DNA of 64,000 nucleotides, taken from contig JAHEJA010000005.1 of NCBI GenBank assembly GCA_024639125.1, positions 1-64,000 on the forward strand, given 5' to 3'. A program made the translations under genes and the position numbers. The notes under the pieces were generated by a model. It had not been told where the DNA came from. It did no database searches and was given only the letters and a program-made list of their open reading frames with translations. Positions within the stretch are counted from its first letter, which is position 1. The number at the start of each line of letters is the position of its first letter. Source of the DNA: Paracoccaceae bacterium (GTDB lineage: Bacteria; Pseudomonadota; Alphaproteobacteria; Rhodobacterales; Rhodobacteraceae). Positions 52,136 to 61,490 of this stretch are shown here, piece by piece.

Positions 52136-53149
52136 ATGATTGCAGTAGCAGTACTTTTGCCAATTTTATTAGGCTGGGGCGTATTAGAGCTGACTGGTGT
52201 ATTTGATGACGGCACAAATCCGAATGGTGATGACGACCCTATTGTCGATGATGTTAATGAAATTAATGCTTTTGGGCAGGATAACGATATTTTAGGAACC
52301 AAGGGCAATGATCTGATCCACACTGGTGCAGGCGATGATACCGTCAGCAGCGGCATGGGATCGGACACTATCAATGGCGGCATTGGCAATGATTTTCTGA
52401 ATGGTGGCGTTGGTCAGGACCTTATTGAAGGCGGCTTTGGCAAAGATACCATTAGCGGGGCTTCTTTTGCGGACACGCTTGGTGGTGGTGGTCAATCAGA
52501 CTTTATTACAGGTGGAGATGGCGACGATCGCATTTTTGGCAACGACGGGAATGACTCGTTGGATGGAAACCGCGATAATGACATCATTTATGGTGGCGGC
52601 GGTGCCGACATAGTCGCCGGTGGTAAAGGCGATGACATTTTGGATGGGTCCAACCCGTTTGACACGTATATCACGAACCCCGAAACAGGCGCGCCTTTGG
52701 ATGTATCTGTTGAGTTCATGAATGCATTGGCTGCTGCGGAAGCGGATAATGCAGACAATCCCGATATCACGCTTGATGAACTGCTCGCATCCCCGCGCTT
52801 TGATGGTATCGAGCCATTGAAAGATGCTCAGCTTGACGGGGCGGATACTCTTTATGGCGGCGAAGGCAATGATACACTTTATGTGGGCGGTTTGGATGTT
52901 GCCAAAGGTGGATTAGGGGATGACATCTTTATCTTTGACGAACTTGCAAACGGCGAAGCTGGAACAGTTGTTGACTTCAAAGTTGGAGATACCGTTCAAA
53001 TTACTGTTCCAGAAGGTTCAGCTGATCCAGTTGTCGAAATTCGTATTGATGGCGACGATGCGCTGCTGGTCGCGGACGATAATGTGGTCGGCACGTTTAC
53101 GGGCGCAGCAAGTGTTTTGACATTGGAAATGGTTGCTCTGTTAAAGTAA
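52136..53149 (+). CDS. RTX-repeat calcium-binding protein with N-terminal membrane segment
   Basis: A 337-residue acidic protein. Residues 1-22 (MIAVAVLLPILLGWGVLELT) are a hydrophobic anchor or signal-anchor. Residues about 60-175 contain seven or more GGxGxDxhx nonapeptides (GAGDDTVSSGMGSD, GDGDDRIFGNDGND), which bind calcium. A second short RTX patch with GGEGNDTLYVGG is at about 240. The C-terminus forms a beta-rich domain (VVDFKVGDTVQITVPEGSAD). A protein with both an anchor and RTX repeats is common in Roseobacters, but its function is unknown to me. GGAGTGATATT precedes the ATG. Confidence 0.88.
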   Translation: MIAVAVLLPILLGWGVLELTGVFDDGTNPNGDDDPIVDDVNEINAFGQDNDILGTKGNDLIHTGAGDDTVSSGMGSDTINGGIGNDFLNGGVGQDLIEGGFGKDTISGASFADTLGGGGQSDFITGGDGDDRIFGNDGNDSLDGNRDNDIIYGGGGADIVAGGKGDDILDGSNPFDTYITNPETGAPLDVSVEFMNALAAAEADNADNPDITLDELLASPRFDGIEPLKDAQLDGADTLYGGEGNDTLYVGGLDVAKGGLGDDIFIFDELANGEAGTVVDFKVGDTVQITVPEGSADPVVEIRIDGDDALLVADDNVVGTFTGAASVLTLEMVALLK

Positions 53150-53173
53150 CACGCCTGTTGTGAAAAATGTTTC

Positions 53174-53208
53174 AAAAGCCACCCTTGGACTAAAGGGTGG
53201 CTTTTTTA
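53174..53208. terminator. Terminator shared by the RTX gene and the convergent ppx gene
   Basis: AAGCCACCCTT-GGACTA-AAGGGTGGCTT followed by TTTT. The T-run reaches the ppx stop codon at 53206. Confidence 0.9.
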
Positions 53209-54741
53209 GTCTATGATTTCAACTTTGCTGCGTTTGGCAGCGATGAGCGTTGCCAAGGATTGGAAACGCGCTTCAGCGACCTCACCGAATAGGTCTTCTG
53301 AGTGTTCGCGTAACTGCAACTTAAGCACGCGGCGTGTAGGGTCCCAGTGCAAAGATGCATTTTTGTCCCAGAGCATCGCCCCAAGCCGCATTGCGCTGCC
53401 TAAAACGGTCGCTCGACGTAGGGTGCGTTCGGTCAAAAGCTTGCTTACGTCTTCAAATTTTTTGCCACCGCGTTGATCCCGATAACGATGCATCAACGAT
53501 AGCCCAAGGAAAACCCGTTCTTGATGGTTTAACCCACCAAGGTTCGATCGCGTGACATTGTCAAAACAGGTTTCCGCACGATAATCGGGATGTGCGCGCC
53601 AGCTTACGTCATGCAAATGACAGGCGGCCCGCACCAATCGTAAAAACTTGTAGTCGGCATTGGGAAAGAGGGGGCTAACAAAGTAAAATAAATTCTTACC
53701 AAACCCGGGAATCCGCGCATCCTTGAATTCGGAAAACTTGCTGGCTTCGATCAAAGGATCCCGATCGCGTAGCTTTTGCGGCATTTGTTCATATAACATG
53801 CCTTCTCTAATGCCATAGCTGGAAATCGCAATCTCTTCGGGTTTAAAGGTTTTGATCAATCGCTTTAGAACTTCTGTTGCAAGCGGCAAAAGCCGCATAC
53901 GCGCCGACGAAATACCACAGGATTTCCGTAACTCTTCGTGATCGATCTCGGCTAGGTAAGCGATGGTGTCACGAATGTCTTTTGGCGTCATTTCATATTC
54001 ATGCAAAACCAAAAGCGGATAATTGCGTCGATGCATATCCACCCGCGCAAAGGCCCGCCATGATCCGCCAACCAAATAGATACGGTCATGATCAGTACCC
54101 ATTTCATCGGCTAGTTTTTGAATTGTTTCCTTAATAAAGGCCCGTCGACCAGATACGCCGCCTTTTACATCCTCTAGTTTCAGCGGTCCCAAATCCGACG
54201 TCACGCGCTTGCCGATGGTGCGCGCATTGATATGTGCAAGCTCCATTGAGGATCCGCCAATATCGCACATTAAACCGCTGGCTTCCGGCCACCCCAAAAG
54301 AACACCCTGCGCGGAAAGCCGTGCTTCTTCTATGCCGTCAATAATGTAAATTTTGACGCCTGTGGCCTGGAGCACTTCTTCGCAAAATTCAGCGCCGTCT
54401 TCTGAATCCCGCACCGCAGCAGTTGCCACAGCGGTCAAATCACTAATACCCATCGCAGTTGCCAATTTGCGAAAGCGGATCATCGAAGCCAAGGCGCGTT
54501 TTCGGCCTTCGGGATGAAGCCGGCCTGTATTCATCGAGCCGGTTCCTAAGCCACACATTACCTTTTCGTTATAGAAATAGGCAGGGGATCGGGCCGCGCC
54601 ATCAAAGACCACCAAACGTACCGAGTTAGATCCAATATCAACAACAGCAACTTTGCTGAGGTGCCGAACAGAAGGATCATCAAATAATGGTTTGGCAAAG
54701 GGGTCCCAATGGGCTGGCTTGTCTGGGGGCGTCAGGGACAA
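53206..54741 (-). CDS. Ppx/GppA family phosphatase (exopolyphosphatase)
   Basis: A 511-residue enzyme of the ASKHA fold that degrades polyphosphate or guanosine pentaphosphate. VAVVDIGSNSVRLVVFDG is the N-terminal phosphate loop, GLMCDIGGSSMELAHIN the second, and AISSYGIREGMLYEQMP the third. The C-terminal 200 residues form an HD-like helical region (AACHLHDVSWRAHPDYRAE). The start is TTG, chosen because AAAGGA lies six bases upstream and the frame begins right after it; no ATG lies before the domain. It follows hdaA by 57 bases; a polyphosphate kinase gene often found between these two is missing here. Confidence 0.9.
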   Translation of the reverse strand: MSLTPPDKPAHWDPFAKPLFDDPSVRHLSKVAVVDIGSNSVRLVVFDGAARSPAYFYNEKVMCGLGTGSMNTGRLHPEGRKRALASMIRFRKLATAMGISDLTAVATAAVRDSEDGAEFCEEVLQATGVKIYIIDGIEEARLSAQGVLLGWPEASGLMCDIGGSSMELAHINARTIGKRVTSDLGPLKLEDVKGGVSGRRAFIKETIQKLADEMGTDHDRIYLVGGSWRAFARVDMHRRNYPLLVLHEYEMTPKDIRDTIAYLAEIDHEELRKSCGISSARMRLLPLATEVLKRLIKTFKPEEIAISSYGIREGMLYEQMPQKLRDRDPLIEASKFSEFKDARIPGFGKNLFYFVSPLFPNADYKFLRLVRAACHLHDVSWRAHPDYRAETCFDNVTRSNLGGLNHQERVFLGLSLMHRYRDQRGGKKFEDVSKLLTERTLRRATVLGSAMRLGAMLWDKNASLHWDPTRRVLKLQLREHSEDLFGEVAEARFQSLATLIAAKRSKVEIID

Positions 54742-54798
54742 AACTGATCCTTTCAGAGGCGAGTTCGTTTGAACCTTAGAACTCTCTTGTCACAAAGG

Positions 54799-55476
54799 TC
54801 AATCCGAGTCGACGCTAGAAAGCGTTTGAGCAACAAAGCTGCGTGTCAAAGCCCGCTTTTCGGATAGGCCGCGTTGATCCAAAAGTGCAACAGTTGATTG
54901 CGCAACTGCAAAGCTGCGCTCTAGTCGTGTCACAAGATACTGAAGCACGTCAGGCGTTGGGAACATTTGCCTATCTGCAAATAACTTGGCCAACAGAGCG
55001 AAAAACAAACTGTCGTCCGGATATTCTAGCGCGGCATTACGTGTCCCTAGCAGCCGCGATTCTAGATCCTTTAGCTGGATGCCCCAATGTTGTACTGCAT
55101 TGCGGCCCGTGAATAAAATTTCACTGCCATTCGCCAAGGCCATATTGTGCAGATGAAACAAGGTGGTTTCTTGCTCCGCATCGCCTGCAACGCAATGCAC
55201 GTCTTCTACGACAATTTTTTGTGCGGCCAGTTCGGGAATAGCGTCTCGCAACACAGCCGCCGCTTTTATCAAAGTTGCACCCGATTGTTCCGCCCACACA
55301 TAGGCCAAATGCGTTTTCCCCGACCCCTTGGGGCCGGTTAATGTGTGTTTGCGCGATGGCCAGTTTTCCCAATCCTCGATCATTGCCAAGGCCAGTGCAT
55401 TGCTGTTCGAGATGAAAAAATCACCGCGTCCCAGTGCGGTTCGAATAGGCAGATCAAAAGTAAGCTGTTCGGCCAT
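54799..55476 (-). CDS. hdaA: DnaA-inactivating protein HdaA
   Basis: A 225-residue AAA+ protein that, with the sliding clamp, stimulates ATP hydrolysis by DnaA and blocks re-initiation. MAEQLTFDLP carries the N-terminal clamp-binding motif (QLxxxLP). TLTGPKGSGKTHLAYVWAE is Walker A, KIVVEDVHCVAG is Walker B, and FTGRNAVQHW, LESRLLGT and FAVAQSTVALLDQRGLSEKR resemble the sensor regions. The ATG at 55476 overlaps the AI-2E permease stop (TTAATGG), whereas a longer frame would include the permease 3' end. Gene order AI-2E permease-hdaA is usual in alphaproteobacteria. Confidence 0.92.
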   Translation of the reverse strand: MAEQLTFDLPIRTALGRGDFFISNSNALALAMIEDWENWPSRKHTLTGPKGSGKTHLAYVWAEQSGATLIKAAAVLRDAIPELAAQKIVVEDVHCVAGDAEQETTLFHLHNMALANGSEILFTGRNAVQHWGIQLKDLESRLLGTRNAALEYPDDSLFFALLAKLFADRQMFPTPDVLQYLVTRLERSFAVAQSTVALLDQRGLSEKRALTRSFVAQTLSSVDSD

Positions 55477-56543
55477 TAATCCGGCTTTCGGCCTATGATG
55501 CCTTGATACAGGCGGCTTTCTAAATATTGGGCCGAGGCAAAGCGTGCCAAAACGCCAATTGACGCGGCTACAGGGACCGCAATCAACATGCCGATAAACC
55601 CAAAAATTGTGCCAAATACCGACAGGGCCAACAAGAGCCAAACAGGGTGAAGCCCGACAGACCCGCCAACCAGTTTAGGCGTCAGATAATTGCCTTCGAT
55701 AATTTGACCAAGAAAAAAGATGCCAGCAACCAACCCAAGGCTTACCCAGTCGCCCCAAAATTGAAACAAACCAAGCCCAATAGCCAAGGCGCCACCCACC
55801 AATGATCCGACATAGGGAATAAATGTGATCAAGCCTGCGACTGCCCCAACAACAAGGCCAAAGTCCAATCCGACAAGCATCAATGCCGTCGCATAGTAGC
55901 CGCCTAACATTAAACACACAGACCCCATGCCGCGCACAAATGCAGAGAGAGTTTGATCTATTTCACCAGCCAATCGCCGGATAACAGGTGCATGATCAAG
56001 CGGAATAAGGGTGTTGACCTTGGCGATCATATTGTCCCAATCCAACAAAAGATATACGGCAACCACCGGCGTCACGACAAGAAAGCTAACGATGCCTAGC
56101 AGCGACGCCGCCGAAGACAAAACCGTTCCCAACAAAGCCCCGCCGCGTTCTTGGATTGTTAAGCCAATTGACGTCAACGCTGAACGCACAACCGAGGTTT
56201 CATCCTGAAGCGATGGGAAACGGTCCGATAAAAACAGCTGCAAGTCGCGAAATAGCTTGGGTGCAACGTCAAATAAGTTCATGGATTGTTGGATCAACGA
56301 CGGCAGCAAAAGAAGCGCCATGATGACAAAAATCAACAAGGCGACGATTGCAATGATCGCTGTTGCCACAACCCGCGAAAGCCCCATCGTTTCCAACCGA
56401 TCTGCCACGGGATCCAAGAAATATGCAATGGCTCCACCAACGACAAATGGCAAAAGCACATGCCCCAAATACCATAGCAAAGCTGTCGCGATTAACAGGA
56501 CAATGCCCCAGTATTTCATCTGTTCCCGAACTGTTAATGCCAT
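55476..56543 (-). CDS. AI-2E/PerM family transporter
   Basis: A 355-residue membrane protein of the AI-2E family (PerM, UPF0118). It has about eight predicted helices. FVVGGAIAYFLDPVADRLE and GLITFIPYVGSLVGGALAIG are family signatures, and the C-terminal IVQ...EGNYLTPKLVGGSVGLHPVWLLLALSVFG is diagnostic. Some homologues export autoinducer-2 or act as Na+/H+ antiporters; the role here is unclear. GAGGGACGGCTT precedes the ATG. It is first in the hdaA-ppx transcription unit. Confidence 0.92.
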   Translation of the reverse strand: MALTVREQMKYWGIVLLIATALLWYLGHVLLPFVVGGAIAYFLDPVADRLETMGLSRVVATAIIAIVALLIFVIMALLLLPSLIQQSMNLFDVAPKLFRDLQLFLSDRFPSLQDETSVVRSALTSIGLTIQERGGALLGTVLSSAASLLGIVSFLVVTPVVAVYLLLDWDNMIAKVNTLIPLDHAPVIRRLAGEIDQTLSAFVRGMGSVCLMLGGYYATALMLVGLDFGLVVGAVAGLITFIPYVGSLVGGALAIGLGLFQFWGDWVSLGLVAGIFFLGQIIEGNYLTPKLVGGSVGLHPVWLLLALSVFGTIFGFIGMLIAVPVAASIGVLARFASAQYLESRLYQGIIGRKPD

Positions 56544-56685
56544 AAGCCGTCCCTCTTGACCGTCTGTCTTTACACATCGGTCATCGTGCCCTCTGTTTCA
56601 AGGGTAAATCTCTTAGGATTGGCTTGTGTCTATGCTTTTCACTCGCTAAACCAATCATGAACTTGACATGAAAGAGGTCCGCCTA

Positions 56686-58023
56686 ATGCGCCTGTCCCGC
56701 TATTTTGTACCCGTATTAAAAGAAAACCCAACAGAAGCCCAAATCGTTAGCCACCGCCTTATGTTGCGTGCTGGTATGATCAAGCAAGCCAGTGCAGGTA
56801 TTTATTCATGGCTTCCGCTGGGGTTCAAAATGTTGCGCAAATTGGAAAACATTGTGCACGAAGAACAGGTCCGCGCAGGTCATATTCCGATGCTGATGCC
56901 GACGTTGCAATCGGCGGATCTTTGGCGTGAAAGTGGCCGCTACGATGGGTATGGCGAAGAAATGCTTCGCATGAAAGATCGCCATGGTCGTGACATGCTA
57001 TTTTCGCCAACCGCTGAGGAAATGTTTACAGATGTGTTCCGCTCGCACGTAAATAGCTACAAAGACTTGCCTTTGACGCTTTATCAAATTCAGTGGAAAT
57101 TCCGCGATGAAATCCGTCCACGTTTCGGGGTGATGCGCGGGCGTGAATTCCTTATGAAAGACGGGTATAACTTTGATCTGACCAAAGAAGATGCGCTTCA
57201 TGCCTATAATCGTCATTTGGTTAGCTATTTGCGGACCTATGAACGCATGGGGCTGCAAGCCATTCCAATGCGTGCAGACAGTGGACCAATCGGTGGCGAC
57301 TATACGCATGAATTCTTGGTTTTGGCCGAAACCGGTGAATCCGAAGTGTTCTATGATAGCAAAGTGACGGACATTAAGTTGGGCAAACGTGACATCAACT
57401 ATGACGATGTGGCGCAGTGTCAGGGCGTCATGGAAGAATTCACATCGCTTTATGCACGCACGGATGAAACCCATGAAGCCGCTGCATTTGACCAAGTTCC
57501 AGAAGACCGCCGCCGTATTGCGCGCGGTATCGAAGTGGGGCAGATTTTCTATTTTGGTACGCAGTATTCGGAACCTTTGGGCGCGACTGTTGTCAACGAA
57601 AGCGGCGAACGCACGCCAGTTCACATGGGCAGCCACGGTATTGGCGTCAGCCGGTTGTTGGGCGCATTGATCGAAGCAAACCATGACGAAAACGGGATCA
57701 TTTGGCCCGAAGGCGTCACCCCATTCCATTGCGGTATTATCAACTTGAAACAGGGGGATGAAGAAGCAGACGCCGCCTGTCAGGCGCTATACGATAGCTT
57801 GACGGCTTTGGGGCTTGATCCGCTTTATGATGATCGCAATGAACGTGCGGGTGGCAAATTTGCCACGATGGATTTGCTTGGCTTGCCTTGGCGCATCACA
57901 GTCGGGCCGCGTGGTTTGAAAAATGGCGTCGTCGAAGTCACGTCGCGCCGGACCGGTGACAGCGAAGAGATGACCCCAACGCAAGCTGTTGAAAAGATCG
58001 CACAGATCTACGCAAATCTGTAA
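56686..58023 (+). CDS. proS: Prolyl-tRNA synthetase (short, editing-domain-free type)
   Basis: A 445-residue class II synthetase that charges tRNA(Pro). [20 protein letters not shown] and [20 protein letters not shown] form the N-terminus. Motif 2 is [20 protein letters not shown] plus KDGYNFDL, and motif 3 is [17 protein letters not shown]. The C-terminal anticodon-binding domain begins at about residue 350 ([20 protein letters not shown]). It lacks the roughly 180-residue editing insertion of E. coli ProS, as usual in alphaproteobacteria. The ATG at 56686 is preceded by GAGG; a longer frame adds six residues that include the ribosome binding site. Confidence 0.96.
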   Translation: MRLSRYFVPVLKENPTEAQIVSHRLMLRAGMIKQASAGIYSWLPLGFKMLRKLENIVHEEQVRAGHIPMLMPTLQSADLWRESGRYDGYGEEMLRMKDRHGRDMLFSPTAEEMFTDVFRSHVNSYKDLPLTLYQIQWKFRDEIRPRFGVMRGREFLMKDGYNFDLTKEDALHAYNRHLVSYLRTYERMGLQAIPMRADSGPIGGDYTHEFLVLAETGESEVFYDSKVTDIKLGKRDINYDDVAQCQGVMEEFTSLYARTDETHEAAAFDQVPEDRRRIARGIEVGQIFYFGTQYSEPLGATVVNESGERTPVHMGSHGIGVSRLLGALIEANHDENGIIWPEGVTPFHCGIINLKQGDEEADAACQALYDSLTALGLDPLYDDRNERAGGKFATMDLLGLPWRITVGPRGLKNGVVEVTSRRTGDSEEMTPTQAVEKIAQIYANL

Positions 58024-58034
58024 AAATTATCTGA

Positions 58035-58073
58035 GCCGCCCTGCTTGGATGTGGGGCGGCGCGTTTCAGTTTT
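58035..58073 (+). terminator. Terminator-like hairpin after proS
   Basis: GCCGCCC at 58035 pairs with GGGCGGC at 58054-58060 around a 12-base loop, with TTTTT beginning 8 bases later. Confidence 0.6.
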
Positions 58074-58156
58074 TAAAAAATGCCCAGCACGAACGTCAGC
58101 AGCTTGGTACGGGCATATATGTGATGGCCGCCGTTTCGCGCCCATCGTTCAAAACC

Positions 58157-58534
58157 CTAAGCTTTTTTATGATCATACTGTTCCAGAATGTCGAGCGACA
58201 CGATGGATAGAACTTTTTTATGGGTTGCTGCCAAATTAACCAAAGGCGCACAGCCTTCGTCATGCGCTTGAAGAAAACGACCAGCACAAAGACACCACCA
58301 ATCCCCGGGCTTAAGCCCTTGGAACATTGCTTGGGGGTTTGGGGTTGTCAGATCATTCCCAAGATATTTTGAAAACGCCAAAAATTCGGCAGTCATTTGG
58401 GCGCAAACCGTGTGTGACCCGGTGTCTTGTTCGCAGGTGTTACAGGAGCCATCCCGAAAAAATCCCGTGATAGGGGAATACGAACATGGTTCGATGGGCT
58501 GGCCATAAATATTAACAGGAGAGTCTTTTTGCAT
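58157..58534 (-). CDS. DUF2237 family protein
   Basis: A 125-residue soluble protein. NIYGQPIEPCSYSPITGFFR and CNTCEQDTGSHTVCAQMTAE, followed by GNDLTTPNPQAMFQGLKPGD, WWCLCAGRFLQAHDEGCAPL and ATHKKVLSIVSLDIL, are DUF2237 motifs. Conserved cysteines and histidines hint at metal binding, but the function is unknown. GAGG lies 6 bases before the ATG. It is convergent with proS and followed on its upstream side by a 193-base AT-rich stretch in which I see no gene. Confidence 0.88.
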   Translation of the reverse strand: MQKDSPVNIYGQPIEPCSYSPITGFFRDGSCNTCEQDTGSHTVCAQMTAEFLAFSKYLGNDLTTPNPQAMFQGLKPGDWWCLCAGRFLQAHDEGCAPLVNLAATHKKVLSIVSLDILEQYDHKKA

Positions 58535-58730
58535 CAAAGCCTCGGAAAATGATAAATTAATTTACTATTTGGATTAGTAAGGACTTACGAAAAAACAAAA
58601 CAAAACAACATATATCCATAGGGGTAGTAAATGGTGATTTTGCTACCTTTTGGTTAAGTTCACGGTTGAAAATGAGGGGAATAATTCAATAAGTTTGTCT
58701 AAATTTATGATAATTTAAGTTTAATAATAA

Positions 58731-59411
58731 CTACGTAAACTTATCCAGTAATTTTTGAAGCGGTGATTTCGCGCTATCTTCTGAAGGATCTGGCTTGGAA
58801 ATCACCGTATCATTCTTGGGCTGGGTTGATTTTTTGGGGGTGGCTGGTTTCACACGCAGTGCGACAGCATTCATAAATCCTGCGCTGTCCCCTTGAGCAA
58901 GTTTTTCAGCACCATCCCCAATGCCGCGAATGAGATCATCCAACCAAACCTGTTCAGATTTGGCAAAATCGTTCAAAACATAACTCGCCACTTTATCCTT
59001 GTGACCGGGGTGTCCGATCCCTAGCCGGACACGGTCATAGTGTTCGCCAATGTGCTGGTGAATCGAGCGCAGCCCATTGTGGCCGGCGTGACCACCGCCA
59101 GATTTCACACGACATTTTCCGGGAACAAGATCCAATTCATCGTGGAAAACCACAACATCATTTGGGGTCAATTTGAAAAATCGCATTGCTTCGCCAACCG
59201 ATTGACCCGATAGGTTCATGAATGTTTGCGGTTTAACAAGCACAACTTTTTCACGGCCCAACATGCCTTCGCTTATCTGTGCTTGGAATTTGGCTTTCCA
59301 AGGCCCAAACCCGTGATCAGAAGCAATCTGATCTAGGGCCATGAACCCAATGTTGTGACGGTTTTGGGCATATTTTGCACCAGGATTGCCAAGGCCTACA
59401 AAGATTTGCAT
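58731..59411 (-). CDS. pth: Peptidyl-tRNA hydrolase
   Basis: A 226-residue enzyme that rescues tRNA from stalled peptidyl-tRNA. MQIFVGLGNPGAKYAQNRHN gives the conserved Asn9 and catalytic His19. VVVFHDELDLVPGKCRVKSG and GHAGHNGLRSIHQHIG complete the active site. The core ends near residue 185; a 40-residue lysine/serine/proline-rich tail (PATPKKSTQPKND...) follows, longer than in E. coli. The ATG at 59411 is chosen by homology, and a longer frame would add 26 residues including the rplY terminator side. It is downstream of rplY with an attenuator between them. Confidence 0.95.
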   Translation of the reverse strand: MQIFVGLGNPGAKYAQNRHNIGFMALDQIASDHGFGPWKAKFQAQISEGMLGREKVVLVKPQTFMNLSGQSVGEAMRFFKLTPNDVVVFHDELDLVPGKCRVKSGGGHAGHNGLRSIHQHIGEHYDRVRLGIGHPGHKDKVASYVLNDFAKSEQVWLDDLIRGIGDGAEKLAQGDSAGFMNAVALRVKPATPKKSTQPKNDTVISKPDPSEDSAKSPLQKLLDKFT

Positions 59412-59473
59412 GTCGGAATACTCTTTTGTTTTTGAAACTCTAAACGCAAAAGGCGCGCTGTTCAAATGACATA

Positions 59474-59505
59474 AAAAAAGCGGAGACAATGCTCCGCTTT
59501 TTCAA
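59474..59505 (-). terminator. Terminator or attenuator between rplY and pth
   Basis: AAGCGGAG-ACAATG-CTCCGCTT with A and T runs on both sides. On the minus strand it follows the rplY stop by about 20 bases. Confidence 0.8.
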
Positions 59506-59520
59506 TCTATGCGCTGAGGA

Positions 59521-60153
59521 TTATTCCTCTGCGGCATCCTCTGCCTCTGCTTCGTCGCCATCTTCGTTATCAGAAGACGCCAAGCCAGCTGGTGCTGAAA
59601 TGTTCGCGATCACGAAATCACGATCGATTGTTGGACGCGCACCTGAAGGAAGGTCAACGCTGGAAATTGTCACAACGTCACCGATGTTCAAACCAGTTAG
59701 ATCAACAGTGATCTTTTCAGGAATGTCACCCGCAGTTACAACCAATTCTACTTCTGGACGTACAACAGTCAACATGCCGCCACGCTTGATACCTGGCGCT
59801 GCTTCTTCGTTGATGAACTCAACTGGGATAAACAGGTTGATTTTTGATGTACGACGAAGACGCATTAGGTCCAAATGTGTTGGAAGGTCTTTGACAACAT
59901 CGCGCTGAACGTCACGGCAGATAACGCGAACGTCTTCTTGGCCTTCAACTTTCAAGTTGAACAATGTTGAAAGGAAACGACCTTGCTTCAAACGCTTTAG
60001 CAAAACGTTAAAAGGGATTTGAATAGCAAGTGGGTCTTGACCACCGCCGTAAACAACACCTGGTACCATTCCGTCGCGACGTGCTTGACGAGCGGCGCCC
60101 TTGCCTGTCCCCGTACGTGCGATTGCTTCAAGATCTGGAATCTCGTTAGCCAT
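59521..60153 (-). CDS. rplY: 50S ribosomal protein L25/general stress protein Ctc
   Basis: A 210-residue two-domain L25 (CTC/TL5 type) that binds 5S r[23 protein letters not shown] and [18 protein letters not shown] form the L25 domain, followed by the C-terminal TL5 beta domain (residues about 100-190). The tail is extremely acidic ([18 protein letters not shown]). GGAGAA precedes the ATG at 60153; the longer frame upstream is not ribosomal. It pairs with pth downstream, a common bacterial arrangement. Confidence 0.95.
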   Translation of the reverse strand: MANEIPDLEAIARTGTGKGAARQARRDGMVPGVVYGGGQDPLAIQIPFNVLLKRLKQGRFLSTLFNLKVEGQEDVRVICRDVQRDVVKDLPTHLDLMRLRRTSKINLFIPVEFINEEAAPGIKRGGMLTVVRPEVELVVTAGDIPEKITVDLTGLNIGDVVTISSVDLPSGARPTIDRDFVIANISAPAGLASSDNEDGDEAEAEDAAEE

Positions 60154-60353
60154 TTTAATTCTCCAATAAATAAGGGTGGGGCTCCTCCAAGGCTGTAGCC
60201 CCACGTGAAGCCGCGCGTATAGACCAGATTCCGCTGAAATGAAAGCCCAAAAATAGCTATAAAATATCCGTTTTAGAGCTATTGATAAGATTGAATTTAA
60301 GGGCATGAGATAAGTTATCTTGTCTCGAATGAAAAACTCTATATTCAGATATT

Positions 60354-61490
60354 ATGAAAATTGTAACCGAACTTGTCGCTTCTAAACCTGTCGCGCCCGC
60401 ATTTGTTTTATTGGGTGTGTTCTGGGGGGCTTTCGCCGCCTACGTGCCTGAAATAAAGCAAATCATTCAAGCCAGTGATGCGGCTTTTGGCACTGCGATG
60501 CTGATTGCGGCGATCGGTGCTGTCATGGCGATGTGGCTTGCGCCCAAGATCGACACGCTTCTTCCGCGTTATGCCATTGTTGTGTTAATGCTCCTGGGCT
60601 GCGGTCTATATTTCATACCGACACATGCAACCTCTCTCTTAGTATTCACTTTGGGAATGCTGTTCATGTCGTCCATATCCGGCACACTTGATGTGGTGAT
60701 GAACGCGCGGCTTAGTCAAATTGAAACCGAAAAATCAATGTCACTTATGGGGCTGAACCATGCTGTATTTTCGTTTGGTTATGCGTTTGCGGCCCTGATC
60801 GCAGGGATGTGCCGCGGTCAAGGCGTTAGCTTTGGGCAGTTTGCCATCGGCGTGATGTGTTTGGCGCTTGTGTTGACGCTTTTGGCGGGGCCATCAAACA
60901 GTGTGGAAGATGACGCAGAACCAGAAGTCAAAGATGTGAAAGTTACCTTTAAACTTGTTCTGATACCCGGCGTGATCATTATGATTGCCTTTATGACAGA
61001 GCAAGCAACCGAAGCATGGTCCGCCTTGCATATTGAACGCGTATTAGAGGTGTCGGCGGAACTTAGCGCCTTGGGTCCAGCAATTTTAGGCATAACAATG
61101 GGGCTAGGCCGCTTGGCTGGGCATTATGGTATGAAATCACGCTCTGAGCGCGGTGTTGTTGCCGCTGGTGCGCTGGTCACAGCTTTTGGTGCATTGCTGG
61201 CGGCATGGTCAAATGCGTCGATTGGTGTATACGCGGGCTTTGCGCTTCTTGGTGCTGGTGTTTCTGTGATGGTGCCGATGATCTTTTCTTATGTGTCGAA
61301 ATCCACGCCCAAGCGGTTGCGGACACAGGTGATTTCTCGCGTATCGGTCATCGGCTACGCTGGGTTTTTCCTAGGGCCACCCATGATGGGACTTCTGTCG
61401 GAAATTGGAACGCTGACATTATCATTTAGCGTGATTGGTGTTTTATTACTGTCTGTTCCGATCCTGCTATTGGTGGAGCGGCGCACTTAG
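60354..61490 (+). CDS. MFS transporter
   Basis: A 378-residue inner-membrane protein with 12 predicted helices. LLGVFWGAFAAYVPEIKQII, MSSISGTLDVVMNARLSQIE, MGLNHAVFSFGYAFAALIAG and LGRLAGHYGMKSRSERGVVA resemble the YbjJ-like MFS branch. No substrate can be named. The ribosome binding site of the ATG is weak (TCAGATATT). Its end overlaps the convergent lldD gene by four bases. Confidence 0.88.
   Translation: MKIVTELVASKPVAPAFVLLGVFWGAFAAYVPEIKQIIQASDAAFGTAMLIAAIGAVMAMWLAPKIDTLLPRYAIVVLMLLGCGLYFIPTHATSLLVFTLGMLFMSSISGTLDVVMNARLSQIETEKSMSLMGLNHAVFSFGYAFAALIAGMCRGQGVSFGQFAIGVMCLALVLTLLAGPSNSVEDDAEPEVKDVKVTFKLVLIPGVIIMIAFMTEQATEAWSALHIERVLEVSAELSALGPAILGITMGLGRLAGHYGMKSRSERGVVAAGALVTAFGALLAAWSNASIGVYAGFALLGAGVSVMVPMIFSYVSKSTPKRLRTQVISRVSVIGYAGFFLGPPMMGLLSEIGTLTLSFSVIGVLLLSVPILLLVERRT

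Noticed and set aside
52280-52660. Tandem repeats considered as a possible CRISPR or DNA satellite
   Set aside because: Periodicity is 27 bases and corresponds to in-frame RTX nonapeptides, so it is protein repeat, not an array.
56998-57729. 243-residue antisense frame over proS
   Set aside because: It mirrors the proS coding sequence and has no recognisable domain or start signal.
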